A DNA stretch of 64,000 nt from Scalesia atractyloides. Taxonomy: Eukaryota; Streptophyta; Magnoliopsida; Asterales; Asteraceae. Below the pieces are notes generated by a model. It saw only the letters and a list, made by a program, of their open reading frames with translations. It searched no databases and was not told the origin of the DNA. A program made the position numbers and the translations under genes. Positions 33,061 to 45,419 of this stretch are shown piece after piece; positions within the stretch are counted from its first letter, which is position 1; each line of letters begins with the position of its first letter. The stretch covers positions 49,309,681 to 49,373,680 of the forward strand of contig CAMTDV010000007.1 in assembly GCA_947069175.1 (NCBI GenBank). Direction: 5' to 3'.

Positions 33061-34654
33061 AATATTTCTCTTAGTCCCTAAGTGGACATTGTTATTTCTT
33101 TAGTCCCTACGTGGACATGTTGTTTCTTTTTAGTCCTTGCAAGGACAACCAGTTCAATTTATTTCAAGAAATGTAGTTTTCTATTGTTATTTAATGAATT
33201 AATTAGATATATATATATATATTATATATAATAATACGTTACATCCTCTTCAAGCATCGCTCCATTTAACTCGAAATATATGATCCGCTATATATTCCAA
33301 AGATCTTCTAATTTTTGATTATATAATCGTTACATCCTCTTCAAGCGACGTCTCCATTTTAACTCGAAATTTAAATCCGCTATATAATTCCAAAAGATCT
33401 TCTTAATGGTTTTGATTAGCCAAATGCCAAAGTCCATATTAATTGGCCAAATTATAAAATATAGTTTAGAATGAATAGCCTTCTATCATGATATTTAAGG
33501 AATATTATCCCTTCTATCCAGAGGTGGTGAACTATGTTAAAGCCTCCAAGTCGTTAAGGTCAAATGCGACCATGACTATTATTAATCGAACATTAAGATA
33601 ATTTTGTGTTAACATTCAAGTAATGTTAATACTCCTGGTAGTGTGACTTGAGGAACCACACTAGTTGATACGCAATAGACTACGTCCTAACCTTATATAG
33701 CCTATGTGATCAAATTTGATCCCGACTAATATCATCAATGCGATGATAATAATAAATATCCATTAGTGATGAAGTGCCTATGGGCTATGATTAAACATCC
33801 ATTAGTGATGATGTGGCTACGGGCCATAATTGAACATCCATTAGTGATGAAGTGCCTATGGGCCATAACTGAACATCCATTAGTGATGAAGTGCCTACCG
33901 GCTATAATTAAAATCCAAATAGTGATGAAATGCCTACGGGCTATAATTTAACATCCATTGATGACTTGCCTACGAGCAATACCATATTGTCAATTAAGAC
34001 AATGACAGTTGTAACCTTATGGTTCCCTGTCCAAGGTGGTGAGCTATGCTCAAGCCTCATAGTCTATATGATCAATGAGATCATGACTAATATCACCAGT
34101 GCGATAATTATCTATATTGACATCTTAGGAGATGTTAATTGACCTTGATATTATTTTTCCTACGTGCCATATTATGTTGTCAAGTAAGACAATGACAGAT
34201 GTAACCTTATGGTTCCCTGTCCAAGGTGGTGAGCTATGCTCAAGCCTCATAGTCTATATGATCAATGAGATTATTACTAATATCATCAGTATGATAATTA
34301 CCTATTTTAACATCTTAAGAGATGTTAATTGATTTGTTATATTAATTTGCCTACGGGCCATATTATACTGCCAAATATGACCATGACAGTTGTGACTATA
34401 TGATCCACTGTCTAATAATATACGAACTATGTCTGAATTTAGAAAGCCTTTGATGGTCCCTTTGAGAGCTAGTCCAATTATAACTAAATATCTCAAAGAA
34501 CATTCATTTAAAATCTTAAGCCTCACAGTTGTGATTCCATGCACACTGGTTCAAATAGACAATGGTCTATATATCCAAACTTTAATACCTATATGGTTAT
34601 TAATACCATGGCTAATGTAAGTTTAATTTAAAATTTTGTACCAAAATATCAGAG
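33061..34654 (+). repeat. G internal spacer made of tandem repeats
   Basis: Non-coding. It contains a TAGTCC(T/C)...GTGGAC triplication (33073-33152), an AT microsatellite (33207-33232), a 91-bp tandem pair (33238-33328 and 33329-33420), and a 39-bp unit repeated about five times (starts 33758, 33797, 33836, 33875, 33913, then a degraded copy at 33953). A roughly 190-bp tandem pair (33969-34158 and 34159-34349) and a partial third copy follow. Because 39 is divisible by three, a 61-codon repetitive frame appears at 33766-33951; I do not consider it a gene. Confidence 0.85.
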
Positions 34655-35585
34655 ATGGCTAATTCAGATGAGGCACAAAGTAGTCGCCGTGATAATAGTA
34701 CTGACAAAGCTGAAAACATAGCCATCAATGTTGATGATTTCCAAGCTCGCATTGATGCAGCTGTTGGAAAGGCCATGGAAAAATTTAAGGATTCGAGCGC
34801 TACTCGCTCCAAACCTTTATCTATTACACCATCATCAGCTCGAAAAGAGAGCTTCTGTTCACTCATTGAATGCGAAGAGTGAACCAAAGAAAATAGAGTT
34901 TCATGATAGGTCCCGTTCTTCCGAAGGACGGATGTACCTATTAATACTTTGTCTCCTGCAAGCCCCGAGACTTTAATGGAGAAAAAGGGGCTATACAAGC
35001 CTAGAGTGATGCAATGGAAACTATCGTGGATATCAGCGGTTTTGCTGATAAGGATGTGCTGAAATTTGTATCCCAATCCTTTAAGGGCGATGCCTTGATA
35101 TGGTGGAAGCTATGGTCCAGTCAATAGGAAAAGTACACTTGTATAACTTGGGATGACCAAGTTTGCGGACCTTGTCAAGGAAACATACTGCCACCTTATG
35201 AGGTGGAGAAGATGGAGTCAGATTTTCTAACTCTTACCATGAAGAATCTGGATTGTCGGAAATATGTTACCGAACTTCAATTCCCTATCCAGATTGGTAT
35301 CTTATTTAATTTCTTCTGAACCCAAACGCATTGCGCGTTTTATAAATGGGTTAGCGCCTGAGATAAAAAGGCATGGTGAAGGCTGCTCAGTCTACTACTT
35401 ATAGGTCTGTTGTTGACCTATCTCTCTCTCACCTTAGTTTGGTGAGACAAAAGTCAGTCAAGACTGAGACTGACGGAAAGACAAAGAGAAAGATGGAAAT
35501 CCAAAGATTTAACAAGAAGAACAAGGGAGAGATTTGGGTTCAAAAGGAACCAAGACAGGTCGGGCGAAAAACCGACATGCAGAAC
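34655..35585 (+). pseudogene. G gag (capsid part)
   Basis: MANSDEAQSSRRDN starts at 34655. Frames shift several times, but the retrotransposon Gag block is clear: FKGDALIWWKLW-like near 35085, KFADLVKETYC (35158-35190), VEKMESDFLTL (35206-35240), and PKRIARFINGLAPEIKRH (35322-35375). It continues with an SLVRQKSVKTE helix and is cut at 35585 by S3, just after KPTCRT, the start of a zinc-knuckle region. Gag would form the particle of G. Confidence 0.85.
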
Positions 35586-36036
35586 TGTTGTGCATAATGT
35601 CTATTGCCTACGTCTAGGATATGTTGTTTATGTATATAGGGCTTAGAACGTCAGTATGTATATGTTAATGTATAGTTTATTTGTTCTGTTGATGACTCAT
35701 ACGAGTGAGCCTTATGACTCGTACGAGTGACGCTCTGTCACTCGCACGAGGCAACCACTCGCACAAGTCATAATCTGTTACACACTCTCTTGTACGAGTC
35801 ATGTCGAACTATAAATAGAGGAGTGTTGTGTCAGAACTACCAGTCTGGCAGGTCTGGCGAAGCCCTGCTAAACTGTTTACGTGCTCTGTACTTGTTCACG
35901 TTTATCAATGCAATCAAAGGCATTTAAGCAGTAGATCTCACTTATTTGTTTGTCAAGCTTACTAACAATGAATTCCGCCTCTGTTACTTGAGTCAGATCG
36001 TTGGTGCTCATCTGAGGAGAGCAGACCCCCCCTCCA
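35586..36036 (+). repeat. 5' LTR of composite element S3 (type A)
   Basis: 451 bp, starting TGTTGTGCATAATG and ending CCTCCA. It is close to the LTRs at 38088-38512 (reverse) and 50186-50607. It carries CTCGTACGAG motifs around 35697-35730 and a TATA box near 35811. The host flank is G gag. The TSD is not clean (AGAAC left, ACAAT right, with a possible AGAAC/ACAAC reading). Confidence 0.9.
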
Positions 36037-36037
36037 A

Positions 36038-36050
36038 TGGTATCAGAGCT
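36038..36050 (+). promoter_or_regulatory. S3 5' primer-binding site
   Basis: TGGTATCAGAGCT directly follows the type A LTR and is complementary to initiator methionine tRNA. Confidence 0.92.
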
Positions 36051-37608
36051 ACGGTACCGTTCATTCACTAACAGTTATGAATCACCTACGCTCATGAATT
36101 TTGGACGTATGAGGGATTTTGGATGTAAAACATCAAATAATTGGACAATCCACGGACATAATGTAAAATTGATACCATAGGATTGTTAGAAACAGATTTT
36201 TGACCAGATATGTGCAAAAATCATGTTGAAATTCGAAGAGATGAAGATTTTGGATCGAAAAACGTATTCAGTTCGTTCGTACGAGCGAGCCTCTATGGCT
36301 CGTACGAGTGACACTTTGTCACTCTTACGAAACATCACTCGTATGAAGCACCATTCGTACGAATCGCAACTCGTACGAAGTGGTGACAAAAAAAAATTTG
36401 GTGATTACAAATTTTTTTGAGATTTTAACGTCTCAATTCGGGTTGTTCGGGGACACTGTCTAGAGCTTCAGCATATATATTTGATGATATGATCACAAAA
36501 GGATGAAGATTTTGGGGTAGTCACTGATACCTACGCAAAACGTTGATCATATGGCGTAGTTATTAGTGGACCTTAACGTTTAGTCAACATTTGATCAAAA
36601 CTGCAATTTTGGGAAATTTTCCGCAAAATTTGAGTACCATATGCTGCAGTCACGCCATAATCTTCATTCCCAAAAAATTCAAGATGTCGGAATTTGCAAC
36701 AAATCAGGGGGAGTAAAAATTTCACGTATATGTTAAAATTCTGGCATTTTTTTAAATTCATGACGTTGTAATAGTATCCGGGGTAACCGAGGATGGAAGA
36801 TTCATTAGAGATGACATAACGTTTAAGTCTATTCACGAAATAGACTATACATTTGGAATGTGTGATTAAAGAATGTTCATAATTTTCAGATCATGATTCA
36901 GATTGATGCTCAAAGGCTAACTACCTAAATCCCCGATGTGGAATCGGAAGCACATAGACTACCTATCATTAACTCTACATTGCAAATGAACTGTTATTCG
37001 GACTAACCGCTAGAAAACATGGATGTCTTGTAGTTTCAGATGCCCCATTCCAGCGGGATCACTATATATCTGTTATTGTGACTAAAAAGGAAGAATGTGA
37101 TTCTGATTACGAAAATATTTCTCAGATTCGATGTGTTACCAGGTAGTTTGTTTTCGATGATTTGCGATTGAGAAGATTTTTGCTAATATTTATTGATTTG
37201 AGTTTTTCGATGTGGTATTTTGAAGTTTCTATCAATTGCCAGTTGGGTTTTGAAGATCGGAGGATCGAGCATCAGGGAGTGTGCTAAAACCGAACGCGGA
37301 TATGGTTAACGTCGAAACGGAGAAGCTGCATTGTTTAATTTCAAGTTGGTGATTATTCGAGAAATTTTGTAGATCAAGCAAATCAGAGAGGGTCTTGAAC
37401 CGTGCAAACAACGACCTGAAGATTAATTTCTGGAGAAAATTATCCCATGGGGAATGTTGCTTTAATGTAGATAATGCAAACTCGGATCTTCAATCAAGGG
37501 GAATTACGACATCAACAGTTACCCGATTGAAGTTGCAGAATATTCAAACCCAGCTCTCAGATTTCAAGTTCAAGTTCAAGCTTCGATAGTGACATCCAAG
37601 GGGGAAAA
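36051..37608 (+). other. Non-coding segment between a type A LTR and a type B LTR
   Basis: The first 350 bp are a type A leader with the palindrome array (36262-36385). The rest has no recognisable domain. A CAGGGGGAGTAAAAA run near 36705 resembles the purine run after copia pol, and the segment ends in a proper PPT (AAGGGGGAAAA, 37598-37608) before the type B LTR. It therefore looks like a 1.6-kb internally deleted copia body with a 5' end from family A and a 3' end from family B. Confidence 0.65.
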
Positions 37609-38081
37609 TGTTGATGCACTTTATGGTTGTCACTGTGTGGAGAATTGAATACTTGTATAGATTAGATACGAAACACACGACCCAATGCGAACGAGTACTT
37701 AGCTCGTACGAGTGACATGTCCTCGTATGAGTAACAATGTGCTTCGTAATGACTTTGTTACTCGTACGAGTGATAACATCTCACTCGTACTAATGACCCT
37801 TCGTACGAGTGACAACATGCTCGCTTCACACGAGCTGTCATGTCTATAAATAGGTGTTGTGTGTTCATTGTTTGTGAGTTTTGAAGTTCTTTGAGGGGAA
37901 ACGCTGGCGGAATTCTCTCTAGGAACTCCGCCAGCCAGTCAAGATATATACTCTTTCGGTATGAATGAATGAAATGAAAAGCTTCTGCTGATTCTGTTCC
38001 TATTCACTGTCAATATCGTTCTACCGAATCTGTACTATCCCCAAGCTTCCGTCTAGAACCACCACTATCACCGGGACCACA
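37609..38081 (+). repeat. Type B copia LTR, plus orientation
   Basis: 473 bp, TGTTGATGCACTTTATGG...GGGACCACA, preceded by a PPT. It matches the inverted copy at 49329-49817. It contains CTCGTACGAG motifs (about 37700-37810) and a TATA box (TATAAATA, 37845-37852). Only six bases (ACCACT) separate it from the reversed type A LTR that follows. Confidence 0.9.
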
Positions 38082-38087
38082 ACCACT

Positions 38088-38512
38088 TGTAAGGGGGGAT
38101 CGACTCCTCCGATGAGCACCGGACCGATCTGACTCAACTAATAGAGGCGGAATTCATTGTTAGTGAGCTTGACAAACAAACAAGTGAGATCTACTGCTTA
38201 AATGCCTTTGATTGTATTGATAAACGTGAACAAGTACAGTGCAAGTAAACAGTTCAGCAGGGCTTCGCCACACCAACAGGATAACTAGCTCTAACACAAC
38301 ACTCTCTATTTATAGGTCGACATGACCGCACAGCAGAGTGTGTAACAGTGTGTGACTCATGCGAGTGGTGCCTCGTATGAGTGACAGAGTGTCACTCGTA
38401 CGAGTCATCTACAAACAAATAAAACATACATTAACAAATTCAAACTACGTTCTAAGCCCTATAAACATAAACAACTATCCTAGACGCAGGAAATAGACAT
38501 TATGCACCAACA
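38088..38512 (-). repeat. Type A copia LTR, minus orientation (3' LTR of the reversed S3 body)
   Basis: On the minus strand it runs TGTTGGTGCATAATG...CCTTACA and is preceded by a PPT (reverse of 38513-38525). It belongs to the same subfamily as 35586-36036 and 50186-50607. The body it terminates begins with a type B LTR at the other end (49329-49817), so its two LTRs do not match. Confidence 0.9.
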
Positions 38513-38578
38513 AACTCCCCTTGGATGTTGTCGCGGTCTTGGATAGTCTTCAAAAATCTTCAAAAGCTCTGACATTTA

Positions 38579-41500
38579 TCAACCAAAGAAATGTTTCGGT
38601 GGCTTGTGACGCTCCTCAAAAGCTATCAGTGTTTGATCTGTAGGAAGAGGTCGGTTAACTGTATTGCCAAACCGAAAACTTCTTAGCGAGGCAATACGTG
38701 CTTGCTCCGTAATTCTTTCTTCCTTTTTATCTTTCTTCCTTTGCACAGTCTCCTCCAGTTTCCTCCATGATGTGTTCCATGCCATGCCAGAATGAACGTT
38801 GTTGGCAAAACAGACATTAACTATCTTCTAAATCTGGAGTGCTTGTTTTTATCTCTCTTAAAGCTGATCTTGCTATAAACAAGCATTCAATGTCATTTCT
38901 TCGAACAATTGACTAGCCACATCGGGTCTAGTACTGAATTCCACGCCACAACCCGTATATACGTTTGTGTACCATTACGGCTTCGGTTAGCTCCTCTGTG
39001 AATCTTCCAAGAATCATTATCTGGGTGCCACATATAACAGCTTCTCCTGTATTCGATTCGTAGTGCCACCATTTGAAGATCTTTTAGAAATCTTGTTCCA
39101 TCTTTATAAGAGGCATATTCTTCAACACTTTCGGCCTCTTTACGATTAGCATCACGTCTTTTTCTTGTGTTACTTGATTTACTTTAGTAATTCGCTTAGG
39201 GAAATGCGGCTTCCAGTGTGTAAAACCATGCGTAGCCTCAAGCTTTATAAGTTTACATAGCCCTGGTCGTGAAATCGCATCTTCAGATTTATCATCTTTG
39301 TTTGCACAAGCATTTTAATATCCCAATACGGCAAGGTCTTGATATCGCTCAAGTATCTAAAATACTGAATCATGTACTCCCTTTTGATAGCATATACGTT
39401 AAGCTCCTCGATCCAGCCCCCAGCTAATAATATCCGCTAGTGAAATATCTGCATTACACGTAAAGAAAGCTAGAGGACGTTTAAATTTATGCTCCGCTGG
39501 TGTTTCTTTAAACCATTTCTTCCTCATTTCTGCAATTTCAACTCTAGACATCTGTTGAGGAATCATACCTTGTTTGGCAGCTTCTTTGACTTTACGTTTT
39601 AGAAGATCAACATTTTCAGTTGCAAACAGTTCGCTAAAAGTTGGAGAGTCATCTGTACCCTGATTGGAAATATCTGTATCATCTTCATCAGAATCATCCT
39701 CTACGAAACTTGATCATAATCATGTGCATCATGACACATGTTCGAAAACATAATCAGCTGGCTCGAAAGCACAATATCCCAGAATCTTAGCAATTTCTTC
39801 TTTGGAATAGCTGTGGACAAACTCCCCTTCCTCTATGTCATGCTCTAGATATAATATTTTTGGTTTTGGCACGACAGAATAGTAGATATTTCAGTTACCG
39901 AGAAAATTCCTGCCTGCTGAGCATTAGTAGGACCTTCAGATCTTCCTATGATCTCCTCCTTCATTCACTTGATTTGCCGAGTCATCCATGTACACAGAAA
40001 AGTCAATATCATCATTCAAAATAGACTTTATTACACGGACACCCGTACCACCTAAATCATCATCACCTCAATCACTATCGTCATCCGACTTATCAAAAAT
40101 AGATCATCAAAATCATCTAACTCTTCAGCCTCTTTTTCAGGTTCTTCAACAAACTCATCAACCTCAGCTTCGATCTCTCTCTCCAACTTCCTCTTGTTTA
40201 GCCATTCACGATGCCTTGCAGAAAGATTTGACATGTCAATATCAACATCCTTTGGCTTACCCACTAATACAAACTTCTTCGAGATCGAATATACTACAAT
40301 ATCAGTAATTACTGGTGTAGATTCAGCTTCTGGCTCAGTTGTAGCAGTTACAAGATCCTCGTCGCTTTTGCTTTGACTTTGCCTTGAGCATCATATTTTT
40401 CTTTAGCTATAGGCTAATGCTCTACAACCCGTTCTCTTGCTTCAGCTCGCTCGATTTCGTCAATTTCAGCAGCAATTTTAATACCAACCTTCTTTGTAAG
40501 TATCTTTTCAAATAGATTCATCCTTCTTTGGCTCTTGAGACGTTCTTCTTCGTATTTGGCCATTCGAATCCTCAAACGCTCATTTTCAGAGACAATACTA
40601 GCTAAAATAGCTTCAAGCTGCTATTTGTCTTTGTTTAAAACATTGAGTTGTTCCTAAGTTCTGCAATCTTGACCGTGTTTAACATGCATGCTTCTGTAAT
40701 TCTTCAACACGTGGGTCGTTAAACATGTCAGCAGTAAAATCCTCCCTCAGGAATATCACCGAAATCAAAGTCAAAAGTCAAACTAGGGTTGGATTGTGAA
40801 GGTTGTGGTAGTCAGCTGTGGTGGTGGTTGTGGTGCTTGCTGTTGTGGTGGAGATGGTGGAGGCTGAGGTGTTTGTTGACGTGCCAGTGATGGTGGTGTT
40901 GGTGGAGTCAGTTCAACATGCACCTCTTCTACAGTCTGCTTCTGTACTTTTTCTTTTGATTTCTTTTGGAGAAACACTACTTCTCACTGTCGATCTTTTG
41001 AGATGTCGAGAATTTTTTTAGCTGGTTTGCAGCACAGGAGTATCGTAGTCAGAACCTGAAGGTGTATATGTGGAATCATCCTCTCCTGTCGCGTCTCTTT
41101 TCTTCAGCTCTTCTCTGCAGTTCGGCTAAACGTTCTTTCTCTATCTCTTTAGCTCTTTCTTTTTCTCCAGCAATCATGTCTTCTGAATCAGTACTGAAAG
41201 AGGACGCTTCTTCAACCACTTTCTCTTTTTCTCCAAATGCCTGTCTTTCAATATCAGCAGCCATAGCTTCAATATTCTCCTCTGGATCTGATTCGTCATC
41301 AGTCTCGAGCTTTCTGATGCTTTTTGTTTCTTCTGAGGGTAGAAGAGGAAGTTAACGTTGGCTTTCAATTGGTTCCCTTACCTCCTTCTTTTACAAACCA
41401 AGCGCTTCGCTTCGCAATAAAACCATCAAGCGTTGTAAGCTCTTCATTCTCGTCACCACTACTTCTTTTCTCCAGTTTCCTAGTGCAGAGCGATATAATC

Positions 41501-42253
41501 TTTGTCAACAATTGCTCCAAACATTGGTTTTGCATTGGGGAAAGTCTTGAGATGTAAATTCATTTTCTTCAGTGTCGAGACATCCATATGCTTTAATTCT
41601 AGCACTTCATCCTTCTTTTTCTTCAGGTTGGGATGCAAATGGTCTAGCAGCATTTGGATAAAACGTGGGTACTGCAAGAACTTCTCGCGCTACGTGTTCT
41701 GGACCATATGAGAAAAAATCACCTTCGAGAAGTTATACGGCAGGTTCAGAACGAGTGCGGTGATCATACAATCTGGTAATTGACCAAATCATCAAATCCT
41801 CCTTTGCGATGACTAAGTGCATGTATGACATAATGAGCAATATATCTTAAAGGCACACTCAAGTTAGCCTTCTTAAATGGAGAAGCATTTAGGAACCCAT
41901 CATAACCCATTCTATAAAAACATCCCTTCACCATATATTCAGAAAATCCTTAGGTCGTCTTCGTGGTCGTTGAATTCTAGCACTTTTCTGATCAAGTCTT
42001 CGGTGATTTTAGCGGAATATCTTCATCTTTAATCTTCACAGCAGACATAATTGCATTCTCTTCCTCATCATACTTTGCCGCATTCCAGAAATACTCAATA
42101 TGTGAGCGATAAGCTACATGACGATTTGTAAGAGCTTTCGTGATCGGAATTCTGCTCAAAAATCTAGAACTTCCCGATAAGCAGCAATTTTGAAATAGAA
42201 TCATCCAGAAGACAGCATATATTATGAATGGTGAAAATGAAGATTTTTTTGAC
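38579..42253 (-). pseudogene. S3 accessory ORF (aORF), minus strand, decayed
   Basis: It has the same architecture as the S1 aORF. The conserved N-terminus starts after the acceptor at 42254 and stays open for 29 codons to a TAG at 42164-42166. It continues in another frame with RHVAYRSHIEYFWNA (about 42100), MLLDHLHPNLKKKK and MDVSTLKKMNLHLKTFPNAKPMFGAI (41490-41650). A Pro/Gln-rich tract (about 40800-40915), a coiled coil and IDMSNLSARHREWLNKRKLEREIEAEVDEF (about 40140-40235) come next. The acidic block, the C-terminal region (about 38900-39200) and RHKPPKHFFG before the stop at 38579 complete it. Function unknown. Confidence 0.8.
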
Positions 42254-42779
42254 CTGCATGCATAAACATTTCAACACTTAGAAATTTTTCAAAAATTCCA
42301 ACATCTGAGTCACTCGTACGACTCACACACTCTACGAGTCATACACTTAAAAAAATTTTCAAGTTTGAGTTAAAACATCACTCGTACGAGTCACTAATTC
42401 GTACGAATGATCAGAATACTTAGAAAATTTCTCAATAATTTTGACCAAACTGCTTCGTACGAATGATGTTTCATACGAATCATCAAGATTTAACAATTAA
42501 GGATCCTACCGTACGAGTGAATGTGATAAACATACTTTTGAAAACCTTGTTCGTACGAATGAATACTCGTATGAAGTATGAACTTACCAAATAATACTAG
42601 TTAAACCGAACTTAAAATGTGTAGATTTTAACACATTGAAGATTAATTTAAGGTTAATAGGGCCGATTTTAATGTTTTTAAGTTTAATTTTATGTTTTAC
42701 CGGTCCAATTTCCCTACATCTATGTTTTATGCCGTTTGTCTAAATTTGGCATTATAACGCTTAAAACGAGCATTAGTAC
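42254..42779 (-). other. Candidate intron of the S3 aORF
   Basis: On the minus strand it begins GTACTAATGC (from 42779) and ends ATGCATGCAG (at 42254), 526 bp. The three-codon exon ATG GGA AAG (42780-42788) joins in phase 0 to GTC AAA AAA, the counterpart of ATC AAG AAG in S1. It contains a palindrome array at about 42305-42560. S1 and S3 share ancestry, so their similarity alone is weak evidence; the in-phase join in both is the stronger point. Confidence 0.5.
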
Positions 42780-43010
42780 CTTTCCCATTGCAAGTGGTGT
42801 GCGAATCAACCTCCCCAACGTATCGGTACGTAGTATAGATCAAGAAAATGAAGTGAAGAACTAGTTCGCACAAATGTTCGCTCTCAACCGCACAGAGTCA
42901 ATAGTCTGACTCGTGCGAATGAGTCTTCCTTTTATACTCAACAGAAGTCATTCATACGAGCAATAGCTCGGGCGAATGAGAACTTTTGCCACTCGTACGA
43001 GTCAGTTCTA
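42780..43010 (-). promoter_or_regulatory. Candidate internal promoter and first exon of the S3 aORF
   Basis: Reading the minus strand, palindromic motifs lie at about 43010-42945 (ACTCGTACGAGT at 42995-43006). The TATA box TATAAAAGG at 42936-42928 follows, then a 5' UTR without ATG, and ATG GGA AAG at 42788-42780. The distance from the TATA box to the ATG is about 148 bp, against about 143 bp in S1. Confidence 0.5.
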
Positions 43011-44380
43011 ACACTTAGTTAAACTTTTTGATTTTCTTCGTGAAATTTTATCTGTTTAACAACCCACTCAGTTAACCAAGTTCAAGTTAATGACCCTGGT
43101 TATCTGATTTGCCTACCAAGTCCAAGTTAATGACCTTGGTTGACCATTATTTGACCAAAACAGATTTATTTAAAAATGTAAAGTTTCAAATTAATGAACG
43201 TTGTTAACGTTCAGGTAAAACCCTTCTTTTCAAGATTAGATCCCAACTCGTGGACATCAGCTTTCCTTCAGCAATCTCGCTTTGACTTGAACTCTCGGTG
43301 TTTTCAACTTCGGTAGACTTAAAACCTAAGATAAATTTCTAAAAGATGAAAATCTTTTTGGGATTTTTCTAAAAAGAAATAATAAGTAAAGATGTATATA
43401 AAACATATTTTTGTGAGTTTTGTGCTAAGAGGATCATATCAAGTATTTAGACAAATCACTTAGTACCGTTGATCTTGGTAGTAACTTTTAGTTCTAAAAC
43501 ATATTTACCTAAATTGCCAATATACTTATCCATTTACACCTCTTCTCGTTTCTCAATTGTTTCAAGATATGTTAGGTAATTTTAAGGAACATGAAGTAAC
43601 TGTGTTTCTCATCTCAGAATATACTCCCGTATCGAGATTCCCAGAATATCATTTCACAGGTGAATATATCCAATTGATATCTGTAAATGGGGTGAAATGT
43701 CGAGACCTTGAGAGCTCAGGTTAGTATTTCCATACAGACAAAGAGATGAAGGCTCGTCTTTAGGTGGTGTTCCATTAAGAAATCTTTTGAACTGCAGATG
43801 TCACAAAGTTTATGACATAATCCTTATTATGCAGCATTTGTAGGCGAAAAATGAGTAAAGTATTATACAAGTTCTAGGCCATTGCTGATGCAAAATCAGA
43901 AGAACTCGGATAATACGTAGATATCGATTAAATATAAAGACCTAGTATCGCAGAATCTGGCATTCTCTCAAACGAAATTTCGGAGTACTAAGTCCATATA
44001 TCCGAGAGATGTTAACCCACAAGTTACTCAGTTTTTCATTTAGGTTTATATCTTGAAGACAATTTACTAAACGAGTGTAGCCTAATGGCACATCCTTAGT
44101 AAGACCTATTTAATTACTTATATAAAATTCTATATCTTTAGCATACTGTGATTGTCATATTGATGTAATACGATCTCCCTTTTCACAAGAACTCTTTTTA
44201 ACTTTTATGAAAGTTTTTGTATTTTCCCTAACTTTCTCCCCCTAAAATTAAAAACATACTTTTGGATTTTTTTAAGAAAAAGATGTACGGTAGAAATGAG
44301 CATACCGATGAGAATCACGTCAAGTCCTCATCATCCTCAAAATCAACCTCATGATATCCCCTGATGCCAGATTTCTTAAA
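43011..44380 (-). other. S3 pol-aORF spacer, non-coding
   Basis: It aligns with the S1 spacer on the opposite strand. Candidate RNA stems: GTATTAT/ATAATAC (43860-43866 with 43910-43916), enclosing GTTCT/AGAAC (43871-43875 with 43901-43905), and ATGTCA/TGACAT (43798-43803 with 43813-43818). No reading frame is supported. Confidence 0.75.
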
Positions 44381-44390
44381 CCATTTAATT

Positions 44391-45350
44391 TTAAAAGATT
44401 TTTAGATCTTGAATGATCAAATGCTTTGGTTTAAAAATCTGCTTTTTGGTCATCAGTGTGGATTTTTTCAATTCGAACCAACTTTTTCTCGTAGCAGTCA
44501 CGGATAAAGTGGTGTCGAATCTCAATATCTTTAGTACGTGAGTGTTGACATGAGTTTTTAGTGATATAGCAGCCTGATTATCTACATATATGGGCGTGTC
44601 AAGAAATTGCATTCCGAAGTCTCTCATCTGCTGTTGAATCCAGAGAATCTGGGAACAACAGTTGGATGCTGAAACGTATTCAGCCTCACATGTAGAGAGA
44701 GCGACCGTGGTCTGTTTGTTGCATTGCACGTTACCAACGAGTACCAAAGAACTGACAACCAGCCGTAATAGATTTGGCATTAATCTTGCAGCAACCGAAA
44801 TCAGAATATGATAACCCGGAAGATTGAAGTCTTCGTGACGAGGATACCACAAGCCGGTGCTTGGACATCCTTTCAAATATCTCATGATACGTTTGACGGC
44901 TAGCAGATGCGAATCTCTTGGACTGGAGTAAAAACGGGTGCACAGGCATGTAGGATACATGATATCAGGTCGGAAAGCTGTGAGATACATCAAGGATCCG
45001 ATCATGGAGCGATATAATGTTTCATCAACTTTGACTCCATGAATGTCTAGACAAATACCGTGATTTAGAGCTAACGGGGTAGATGCTGGTTTAGTTCCTG
45101 TCATATCAAATTTCTCTAATATGTCATGAACATGCTCTGTCTGATGGATGAAGATACCATCAGGCAATTGATCAACCTGAAGTCCTAAAAAGAACTTCAT
45201 CTCCCCCATCGCACTCATTTCAAATTTGCGCCTCATGACTTCTTCGAAGTCTTTGCACAACTTATCATTTGTCGATCCGAAGATGATATCATCCATTTAT
45301 ATTTGTACAATAATCAAATGTCCATCCACTTCCTTGGTACAGAGGAAGAA
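44391..45350 (-). pseudogene. S3 pol: reverse transcriptase (C-terminal part) and RNase H
   Basis: The best preserved copia RT/RNase H in the window, with 301 codons open from 45296. It shows MDDIIFGSTNDK (the second half of the YxDD motif), MGEMKFFLGLQV, PDGIFIHQ, AVKRIMRYLKG, then RNase H with ALSTCEAEYVSAS (catalytic Glu), WIQQQMRDFG and YVDNQAA. The N-terminal RT, integrase and protease are missing: RT is fused near 45350 to sequence that normally precedes protease (TKQAW...LFK). About 2.5 kb is deleted relative to S1. Confidence 0.9.
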
Positions 45351-45419
45351 ACTATTTAAACAAAGAAACCCAAGCCTGCTTGGTCTTGGGTGGGTTCGGA
45401 ATATCAAATTTCGGACCAA

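Noticed and set aside
33766..33951. 61-codon protein with 13-residue repeats
   Set aside because: It is the by-product of a 39-bp tandem DNA repeat (a multiple of three) in a non-coding spacer. No start context or homologous frame is preserved in neighbouring repeats.
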